Assembly (NCBI GenBank): GCA_964499695.1 | Contig: CAZCMD010000240.1 | Coordinates: 1 to 5,579, forward strand | DNA: 5,579 bases | Direction of reading: 5' to 3' | DNA from: JAAZBV01 sp964499695 | Lineage (GTDB): Bacteria; Desulfobacterota; DSM-4660; Desulfatiglandales; HGW-15 | Shown: positions 1-4,479 of the stretch, piece by piece | How positions within the stretch are numbered: the first letter of the stretch is position 1 | Layout of the letters: each line of letters opens with the position of its first letter | Notes under the pieces: model-generated | Database searches by the model: none | Seen by the model: the letters and a program-made list of their open reading frames with translations, nothing else | What the model was told of the DNA's origin: nothing | Position numbers and translations under genes: made by a program

Positions 1-2
1 AC

Positions 3-624
3 CCTGATGTAAAGTTTGTCTATATGACAGGGCATACAAACGGAACAGGGCTTACTGGAAGGCTTCATCAGCGTAATATGCAGATCAGGGCTTTTTGTGA
101 GGCCAATGGTAAAATCCTGTATGATTTTGAAGATATAGAGAGCTATAACCCTGATGGAGAATATTTGGGTGACCGGAATGTAACAGATAGTTGTGATTAT
201 AATGGCGGTAACTGGGCTACTGAATGGCAAAAGGCTCATACACTGAATGTGGACTGGTATAAATGCGATTCAGCCCATAGCAAGCCATTAAATGCAAACC
301 GTAAGGCCTATGCAGCATGGTAGTTATGGGCAAGATTAGCAGGATGGAACCCGGCACAGGTAGACCTATGCCTTGATGATCCTTATAAAACTGAACCAGG
401 TGTATGCGGATGCGGAAACCCTGATACAGATACAGATGAAGATGGTATTAAAGACTGTGTTGATCCGGAAATTAAGGAAGCTTTCCCGTGGGAGTTATTT
501 TATCCGGCATTCATGAATAGCATTACAAGATCCTGAAAGAGATACAAGTAAAAAATTCGACCTTGATGAAATTTCTTTCTTTATGAATGTGGCAGGCGTT
601 ATTTTACTCTCTGAAGCTGGATAG
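3..624 (+). pseudogene. SGNH/GDSL-type hydrolase C-terminal part with calcium-binding-type tail, disrupted by a nonsense codon and a frameshift
   Basis: The frame is open from the window edge (PDVKFVYMTGH...), so the 5' part and the catalytic Ser lie outside. The stretch up to base 320 resembles the end of an SGNH hydrolase. D-S-A-H at 267-278 fits the block V Asp-x-x-His that supplies the catalytic Asp and His, and it is followed by a helix ending KAYAAW. Bases 321-323 are TAG. Reading through gives LWARLAGW, so the ancestral sequence was probably AWWLWARLAGW with a TGG-to-TAG change. The frame then runs into a Cys- and Asp-rich stretch (CGCGNPDTDTDEDG) of thrombospondin type 3 or EF-hand-like character, and stops at TGA 534. 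Shifting by one base near 515 restores an open frame (ALQDPERDTSKKFDLDE) to TAG 622, overlapping the end of rstB by 26 bases. Two lesions suggest a pseudogene. A sequencing error or amber readthrough cannot be excluded. The family assignment is from motif memory and is moderately sure. Confidence 0.62.
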
Positions 625-1903
625 TGAATCTCGCCCCACCGTCAGGGCTGTCTGAGACTGTGATTGTGCCCTGATGCCACTCAATAATCCTGGCAACTAT
701 GGCAAGCCCCAGACCATAACCACCAGAACTCCTGCTTCTACTTGTATCAAGCCTTATAAACGGTTCAAATATTTTTTCCCTGAAATCCACAGGAATACCG
801 GGACCATCATCATCTATATGCAGCAGCAGATCATCACCACGGGTTTCTGCAATCAAATTCACTTTACTTACAGCATAGGTATAACTATTTTTTATCAGAT
901 TACCTATTGCCCGGGACAGGTATTTTGCATCAAAGGACGGAATTACAAAACCCTTGGCAACATTGAAACACAGTTCACATTTGACCTTGTTATCCGGCTG
1001 TCTGACATCGAAAAGCACCTGCTGAAGGAACAGCTCCAATTCATCTTTTATCATCTTTAATGGAGGCCTTTCTCGCTCAAGGCGCGCAAGAGTAAGCAAC
1101 TCTTCGACCATTTCCTCTAATTCCGTTACATCAGTATTTAATTCCTGCAGATAGTTTGCCCGCGCAGATGCATCCATATCCTCAGCCAGCATCTCCAAAC
1201 TGAATCGCATTCTTGTCAGCGGTGTTCGAAATTCATGGGCAACGCCATTGGAAAGTTCCTTATGTGATGTGATGAGGTGCTGAATCCGTTCAGCCATGTT
1301 ATTAAAGGCATTGGCAAGTGGTTTAAAACCGGAATGACTGGATATCGTTACCCTTGTAGAAAAGTCACCTTCACCGAATTTACTTGCAGCAACGATGATA
1401 GCATTCAGTCTTTTCCAGCCGGGCAGTATCCAGATGAGCGTAAGTAACGCAAGGATCAAAAGCATAATCGTTATGACTATGAAGATCAGCCTGTCCTGAT
1501 TAGGTTCCAGTACTGAAAACGGCCCTTTTATAATAACATAATTGCTCTCTCCAACCCGATGAAAGAGGTATTCCCCATTATCTACAACCGCTATTTTCCC
1601 CTGCAGTAACTCAGACATGTTTTCGGTGCTTAATTTTATGTTGCCTATCTTTTCAATGTTAATCGCATACCCGAAATCCTGGCCCATGGCCTTGATCTGT
1701 TTTGGCCATACACTTTCGGGATATCGTGATAACTCCCTTTCCATCAGGGTAAAAACGCCTCGGGAAATCTGCCTATTGTATTCGGTCTCTAAAGGTCGAT
1801 AATATTCTTCAACTATCTTGCTGATAATCGGGTTGAAAACCAATTGAAGAGAAATCAGCGAGACAATCACGAAAATATACAAATTGATAAATGCCTTCTT
1901 CAT
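599..1903 (-). CDS. rstB: RstB-like sensor histidine kinase
   Basis: Inner-membrane sensor kinase of 434 residues, close to the size of E. coli RstB. Layout: TM1 about 4-28, a periplasmic sensing region of about 110 residues (29-138), TM2 about 139-160, HAMP about 161-213, then the dimerisation/phosphoacceptor domain with GVAHEFRTPLTRMR (His223). The ATPase domain carries the N box (Asn335 to Asn339), G1 DDDGPGI (364-370), the F box IFEPFIRLD (379-387) and G2 GGYGLGLAIV (394-403), so the kinase looks catalytically complete. The H box, LEELLTLARLER-type helix and IFEPF-RLD-SR-RS-GG-GLGLAIV block are those I recall from RstB. A longer start at 1933 is possible, but ATG 1903 is preferred: GGAGG lies 9 bases upstream (1913-1917), the product starts directly with a membrane helix, and its ATG overlaps the rstA stop as ATGA (1900-1903), implying translational coupling. 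The signal is unknown, because periplasmic sensing regions diverge. The end is convergent with the decayed hydrolase. Confidence 0.9.
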   Translation of the reverse strand: MKKAFINLYIFVIVSLISLQLVFNPIISKIVEEYYRPLETEYNRQISRGVFTLMERELSRYPESVWPKQIKAMGQDFGYAINIEKIGNIKLSTENMSELLQGKIAVVDNGEYLFHRVGESNYVIIKGPFSVLEPNQDRLIFIVITIMLLILALLTLIWILPGWKRLNAIIVAASKFGEGDFSTRVTISSHSGFKPLANAFNNMAERIQHLITSHKELSNGVAHEFRTPLTRMRFSLEMLAEDMDASARANYLQELNTDVTELEEMVEELLTLARLERERPPLKMIKDELELFLQQVLFDVRQPDNKVKCELCFNVAKGFVIPSFDAKYLSRAIGNLIKNSYTYAVSKVNLIAETRGDDLLLHIDDDGPGIPVDFREKIFEPFIRLDTSRSRSSGGYGLGLAIVARIIEWHQGTITVSDSPDGGARFTIQLQRVK

Positions 1904-2649
1904 TCCTTCTTTCCTCCAGTGGGTTCTCCCCATACATCACCGATAAACAGATAACCCTTTCCCCAGACCGTCTTGATTTTTCTTGGTCTTGTAGCACTGT
2001 CGCCGAGTTTTTTTCGCAACCTTGAAATCGATATATCAACAGACCGATCAAGTCCATCATAACTGATCCCTTTTGTTTTACGGTACAGGGTCTCACGATC
2101 AAGAATCTGACCGCAATGACTGGCCAATGCCCATAGTAAATCAAACTCGTTTGTAGTTAAATCAACCTGTTGATCATTCAGAATAACTCTCTGGGATCTA
2201 TTGCAAATCTCCAATTGACCAAAAACCAGCTTTTCTTCTTTTTTCTGATCTTGAGTCAGATGCCTGTTGTTTTGCACAGTGTCAAAACGTCGAAGTACTG
2301 CCCGCAGGCGAGCCAACAGAACACGCGGCTCAACCGGCTTTTTAACATAATCATCAGCCCCGATTTCAAGACCGACAACCTGGTCTGTATCATCCTCCAT
2401 AGCTGTGAGCATGACAATCGGGCCGGAATAATGTGGCCTTACTTCCTTGCAAATGGTAATACCGTCCATACCGGGCAGCATAAGATCAAGGATGACAATA
2501 TCTGGCAGCTCATTTAGAATTCTTTTCTTGGCAATATTACCCATACCTTCTATGTCCACATGAAATCCGTTCTTACCAAGGTATGTGCCTATAAGTCTTG
2601 CAAGCCTCTGATCATCCTCTACCAGAAGCAATTTCGGCGACGATGTCAT
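1900..2649 (-). CDS. rstA: RstA-like OmpR/PhoB-family response regulator
   Basis: Cytoplasmic DNA-binding response regulator of 249 residues. The receiver domain (about 6-122) has the acidic pocket E11-D12-D13, phosphoacceptor Asp55 in IVILDLMLPGMDG, switch Thr82 (MLTA) and Lys104 before Pro105 in ADDYVKKP. The winged-helix OmpR-type output domain (about 139-236) contains LTTNEFDLLWALASHCGQI, the recognition-helix segment SYDGLDRSVDISISRLRKKL and the wing IKTVWGKGYLF. The SYDGLDRSVD-ISRLRKKL block and the GPIV-LT receiver segment match what I recall of E. coli RstA closely, hence the symbol. AGGAG (2656-2660) lies 6 bases from the ATG. It is first in the operon and overlaps rstB by 4 bases (ATGA). 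Expected role: phosphorylated by RstB, then binds RstA boxes. Two near-perfect boxes lie just upstream, suggesting autoregulation and control of the divergent barrel gene. Confidence 0.92.
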   Translation of the reverse strand: MTSSPKLLLVEDDQRLARLIGTYLGKNGFHVDIEGMGNIAKKRILNELPDIVILDLMLPGMDGITICKEVRPHYSGPIVMLTAMEDDTDQVVGLEIGADDYVKKPVEPRVLLARLRAVLRRFDTVQNNRHLTQDQKKEEKLVFGQLEICNRSQRVILNDQQVDLTTNEFDLLWALASHCGQILDRETLYRKTKGISYDGLDRSVDISISRLRKKLGDSATRPRKIKTVWGKGYLFIGDVWGEPTGGKKE

Positions 2650-2655
2650 AATATA

Positions 2656-2660
2656 CTCCT
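2656..2660 (-). promoter_or_regulatory. Shine-Dalgarno site of rstA
   Basis: The minus strand reads AGGAG here, 6 bases before the rstA ATG at 2649. It supports that start codon. Confidence 0.8.
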
Positions 2661-2695
2661 ACACTTTATATATAGTTCACCAAAAATAATTTCAT

Positions 2696-2704
2696 AACAT
2701 AGCA
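2696..2704 (-). promoter_or_regulatory. Possible extended -10 promoter element for rstAB
   Basis: The minus strand reads TGCTATGTT, a TGn extended -10 followed by TATGTT (4 of 6 to TATAAT). No good -35 lies 17 bases upstream, as expected for an activator-dependent promoter. A start about 7 bases beyond it would put the centre of the RstA-box match at 2744-2757 near -61. This placement is an inference from spacing. A TATATA run at 2669-2674 is an alternative but leaves a very short leader. Confidence 0.28.
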
Positions 2705-2743
2705 AATGTTCAGCCAGCAGACTGTTATTCTTATGTTTAAAAT

Positions 2744-2757
2744 TGTAACAAATTGTA
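2744..2757 (-). promoter_or_regulatory. RstA-box match facing rstA
   Basis: The minus strand reads TACAATTTGTTACA, against the E. coli RstA-box consensus TACATNTNGTTACA: 11 of 12 defined positions match. It consists of two TACA half-sites 10 bases apart (plus strand TGTA at 2744 and 2754), the tandem one-turn spacing typical of OmpR-family dimers. A weaker TGTT at 2734 extends the array. It sits about 95 bases upstream of the rstA start and would suit autoregulation. Confidence 0.68.
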
Positions 2758-2813
2758 AGCCATCCCAAAATTTATCTATCAACCAAGTCAGCATAAGGAA
2801 ACAAAATGGTTAC

Positions 2814-2827
2814 TACATTTTGATACA
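2814..2827 (+). promoter_or_regulatory. RstA-box match facing the outer-membrane barrel gene
   Basis: The plus strand reads TACATTTTGATACA, matching TACATNTNGTTACA at 11 of 12 defined positions. TACA half-sites stand at 2814 and 2824, with a third related AACA at 2834, all at a 10-base period. It lies 134-147 bases upstream of the barrel-gene ATG, 70 bases (about seven helical turns) from the other box and in the opposite orientation. It is the best candidate for RstA control of the divergent gene. Confidence 0.66.
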
Positions 2828-2870
2828 AATTTAAACATAAACACCACAGACTTCCGGAATAAAAATAAAT

Positions 2871-2876
2871 TATAAA
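2871..2876 (+). promoter_or_regulatory. Possible -10 element of the barrel gene
   Basis: TATAAA (5 of 6 to TATAAT) with no recognisable -35 at the usual spacing. A start near 2883 would put the RstA-box match at 2814-2827 around -62, a common position for activators contacting the polymerase alpha subunit. This rests only on spacing and a short AT-rich motif. Confidence 0.27.
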
Positions 2877-2889
2877 CAAGCCAATGCAG

Positions 2890-2909
2890 GAAAATGAATT
2901 CGCATTTTC
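2890..2909. repeat. Perfect 7-base inverted repeat in the barrel-gene leader region
   Basis: GAAAATG and CATTTTC flank a 6-base spacer (AATTCG). The similarity extends outward with a bulge (CAG on the left, CTG on the right). It lies 52-71 bases before the barrel-gene start, so it could be a second operator or, if transcribed, a hairpin in the 5' leader. There is no T-run after it, so it does not look like an intrinsic terminator. Confidence 0.55.
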
Positions 2910-2948
2910 ACCTGTAGTTGAACAAAAGAGTTAACATTATTAAAATTT

Positions 2949-2953
2949 GGAGG
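2949..2953 (+). promoter_or_regulatory. Shine-Dalgarno site of the barrel gene
   Basis: GGAGG, 7 bases before the ATG at 2961. It fixes the start of the barrel gene and excludes a competing frame from 2918, which begins within the leader. Confidence 0.85.
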
Positions 2954-2960
2954 ACATTAT

Positions 2961-3611
2961 ATGAAAAAGATGATTTTTGTAAAATTTGCAGTATTGGTGT
3001 GTATGCTTGGTATATCTGCAATACCGGCCTTCGCAGAAGAAAAGGATCAGAAATTAAATTATGTCAAGGTAAACTTGGGAGCCTATCAGCCCACCGGTAA
3101 GTTGGATGACAACAATTACGATACTGGTGCCAGTTTTTCTCTTTCATACAGTAGGTATCTGACGCCTTATCTCAGTTTAGCAGTCGGGTTGGATTTCTTT
3201 GGTATTGAAAATGATTACTCCGGCAGCACCAGCGCAGCCGGAACCTACGATCAGGAAAATATTATGACCGGACACGGAATAACCTTTACTGTGAAAGGTG
3301 AATATCCCAGGGGACCTGTCAGAATGTATATTGGTGGTGGTTTTGGTATATACGCAGCAGTCCTCTCTACGGAAATTAACTCCTCGATTCTGGGCGATAT
3401 TGACAAGACTGAATCCGACTTCATTGCCAGCGGGCATATTTTAACCGGCCTTGATATAAGTATCAATGATCGCTGGTTCGTCAACATAGAAGGCAAATAC
3501 AGCATCACTGAAGATGTTGATATCAGTAAAACCGTAGCCTCGGTTCCTGTTACCTATAAAGGGGATATGGATGGGTATTCAGTAACTGCCGGTTTAGGTT
3601 TCCGATTTTAA
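2961..3611 (+). CDS. Small outer-membrane beta-barrel protein, candidate RstA target
   Basis: A 216-residue precursor. Residues 1-25 form a Sec signal peptide: MKK, a hydrophobic core, then AFA before a Glu-Glu start to the mature protein. The mature part has alternating hydrophobic/polar strands with aromatic belts: about 33-41, 56-67, 69-80, 104-114, 119-131, 157-168, 171-181 and 205-216. It ends Gly-Leu-Gly-Phe-Arg-Phe, and a terminal Phe is the usual BAM recognition signal. About eight strands and 190 mature residues fit the small OmpX/OmpW/OmpA-barrel class, but I see no signature deciding among them, so no symbol is given. Gly-rich strands (MYIGGGFGIYAA) and long polar loops (82-102, 140-154, 183-200) suggest variable surface loops. 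Transcribed divergently from rstAB, with an RstA-box match between them, so it is probably an envelope protein tuned by RstA. Role (channel, adhesin or stability factor) unknown. Confidence 0.86.
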   Translation: MKKMIFVKFAVLVCMLGISAIPAFAEEKDQKLNYVKVNLGAYQPTGKLDDNNYDTGASFSLSYSRYLTPYLSLAVGLDFFGIENDYSGSTSAAGTYDQENIMTGHGITFTVKGEYPRGPVRMYIGGGFGIYAAVLSTEINSSILGDIDKTESDFIASGHILTGLDISINDRWFVNIEGKYSITEDVDISKTVASVPVTYKGDMDGYSVTAGLGFRF

Positions 3612-3634
3612 TTCCAATCAGTTTTAAACACCTG

Positions 3635-3674
3635 GCGTCGGCAAGTAATTCATTCTCACTTTTATTGTCGACGC
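3635..3674 (+). repeat. Stem-loop downstream of the barrel gene
   Basis: GCGTCGGCAA (3635-3644) can pair with TTGTCGACGC (3665-3674) as a 10-base stem with one G-U pair, closing a 20-base loop. Further AAGTAA/TTAT pairing can shorten the loop. It starts 24 bases after the barrel stop codon and could end or protect the mRNA. No T-run follows, so it is not a standard intrinsic terminator. The right arm lies in a 14-base sequence (TTTATTGTCGACGC) that recurs at 5518-5531. Confidence 0.45.
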
Positions 3675-3771
3675 TGAGCATTTTCTTGCCTCTCCCTGCA
3701 TTTCTTTATGTTCAAAGACTTCACCAACCACAATATTACATCCTGTTTATTATACGCCTTTTGGGATCACG

Positions 3772-3849
3772 CTATTTCTTTTCTGGCTCCTGTTTTTCTT
3801 TCAATACGCCCAACTCTTTCAGATTCTTTTTAAGGGCTTCATGTTCATA
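3772..3849 (-). pseudogene. Possible 3' remnant of a degraded gene
   Basis: A 25-codon open run with a Lys/Glu-rich, helix-forming composition (YEHEALKKNLKELGVL..., ending EPEKK) closed by TAG. The frame is interrupted by TAA at 3850-3852, beyond which QLNPWDF reads on in the same frame to another TAA. No start codon or Shine-Dalgarno site exists. The composition resembles a natural C-terminal tail, but a run this short can occur by chance. Confidence 0.2.
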
Positions 3850-3890
3850 TTAAAAGTCCCAAGGGTTTAACTGTTACGTAATTATGATCA

Positions 3891-3928
3891 GAATTTCATA
3901 AAGTCATGACTATTATGAAGTCGAATTC
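3891..3928. repeat. 38-base imperfect palindrome centred on AGTCATGACT
   Basis: The core AGTCATGACT (3902-3911) is a perfect 10-base palindrome. It is extended by CATAA (3897-3901) against TTATG (3913-3917) with a single bulged A at 3912, and at the edges by GAATT (3891) against GAATTC (3923-3928). It lies in the gap between the barrel gene and the 87-residue membrane protein. No T-run adjoins it. It could be a bidirectional transcript-end hairpin or a binding site. Confidence 0.45.
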
Positions 3929-4049
3929 ATTTTAAGCAGAAGAGAAGGGCCTGTTTCTGAATTTGGTACCAGACTATTGAATATCAAAATCCACGATAAA
4001 TTTATTGGTTTTACTTAATTCTTACCTTTTCAATAGAGTTCCATATATC

Positions 4050-4313
4050 CTAAATTTTGTCTTCTGATAGTGGGTCCGGAGGATCTCCTGAATCATCCTC
4101 TTCCTGCTTTTTCTGCTGTTTTATTTCAATAACATTTTTTACATTTGGGCTTAACATCGCATGTATTTCCATCATAGAATCACCTATTGAATCGCGGCTG
4201 ATCCTACGATAATTAATCCATCTTTTCTTTTCACACCATATAAGGAATTTATGAAGGATGTAGAGAGCTAAAATAATAACAATTACTAAAATAATTATTT
4301 TCACAGTATTCAT
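4050..4313 (-). CDS. Small single-span membrane protein with acidic DDSGDPP tail
   Basis: 87 residues. Residues 4-25 are a strongly hydrophobic segment (VKIIILVIVIILALYILHKF). Next come a basic, aromatic stretch (WCEKKRWINYRR, 26-37), an amphipathic middle containing MMEIHAMLSPNVKNVIEI, a Lys/Gln/Glu-rich linker and an acidic Pro tail with EEDDSGDPP (71-79). The positive charges after the helix suggest an N-out or short N-terminal anchor with a cytoplasmic tail. I recall other bacterial membrane-anchored peptides with a W-x-x-YRR stretch and a DxGDPP end, but know of no function and could not check. A weak AAGGGA lies about 9 bases upstream of the ATG. It follows the FGE-like gene in the same direction after 166 bases, so co-transcription is plausible. 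No terminator is visible after its stop. Confidence 0.72.
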   Translation of the reverse strand: MNTVKIIILVIVIILALYILHKFLIWCEKKRWINYRRISRDSIGDSMMEIHAMLSPNVKNVIEIKQQKKQEEDDSGDPPDPLSEDKI

Positions 4314-4377
4314 ATTTTTATTCCCTTTTTAAAATCGGGCTATCAGTTGTCTATATCTGTCAAATTGTTTTTCCCAA

Positions 4378-4446
4378 TTATTCAGTTTTATTTTTAGATA
4401 ATTTAGCTGGGCCTGTTTTATATATTACAGCGAATGCCGCTATCAT
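4378..4446 (-). CDS. Possible tiny hydrophobic peptide between the FGE-like gene and the small membrane protein
   Basis: From ATG 4446 the minus strand encodes 22 residues, MIAAFAVIYKTGPAKLSKNK plus Thr-Glu. The same frame is open upstream to 4479 and adds FALFLITGLL, which together would form one membrane helix with a basic tail. An ATG at 4479-4481 overlaps the FGE-like stop as TAATGA, but it sits one base out of frame with the hydrophobic run and reads only 20 codons. So either the short form is used, with a weak GGGA upstream, or a one-base change broke a longer micropeptide. The composition is suggestive and the evidence thin. Confidence 0.27.
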   Translation of the reverse strand: MIAAFAVIYKTGPAKLSKNKTE

Positions 4447-4479
4447 TAATAATCCCGTGATTAAAAATAACGCAAATCA

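Larger units (their letters stand above)
3612..4049. other. 438-base region without a convincing intact gene
   Basis: Apart from the stem-loop at 3635-3674 and the palindrome at 3891-3928, this stretch holds only short open runs. On the minus strand, 3772-3849 reads YEHEALKKNLKELGVLKEKQ and a few more charged residues to a TAG, with an in-frame TAA just before it. 3624-3746 gives 40 open codons preceded by two stops. Both look somewhat protein-like, but neither has a credible start or ribosome site. They may be remnants of a gene oriented toward the barrel gene. The plus-strand frame across 3665-3853 begins with TTG, has no Shine-Dalgarno site and mirrors these runs. Confidence 0.5.

Noticed and set aside
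674..1060. Plus-strand frame of 128 codons opposite rstB.
   Set aside because: It is a mirror of the rstB kinase domain on the other strand, with no domain or ribosome site of its own.
1904..1933. Longer rstB start adding ten residues.
   Set aside because: The added residues are polar, lie over the end of rstA and would put the start before its own GGAGG. The ATGA overlap at 1900-1903 is the natural start.
1809..2144. Minus-strand 111-codon frame within rstA and rstB.
   Set aside because: It is an out-of-frame shadow crossing the well-supported rstA/rstB junction, and its composition is not protein-like.
2918..2946. TTGAAC and TAAAAT with a 17-base spacer upstream of the barrel gene, the best sigma-70 match in the gap.
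   Set aside because: It would start transcription at about 2953, inside or after the GGAGG ribosome site, leaving a leader too short to use it.
2918..3100. Plus-strand frame of 60 codons across the barrel-gene start.
   Set aside because: It lies out of frame over the signal-peptide region, lacks a good ribosome site and stops early. The 2961 frame has GGAGG, a signal peptide and a barrel.
3635..3674. Intrinsic terminator for the barrel gene.
   Set aside because: The stem is good, but the loop is 20 bases and no T-run follows, so it was listed as a stem-loop only.
3665..3853. Plus-strand hydrophobic 62-codon frame after the barrel gene.
   Set aside because: It starts with TTG, has no ribosome site, and its hydrophobic bias reflects the Lys/Glu-rich sequence on the opposite strand.
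3612..4049. CRISPR array, tRNA or group II intron remnant in the gap.
   Set aside because: I see no regularly spaced direct repeats, no cloverleaf and no domain V-like hairpin.
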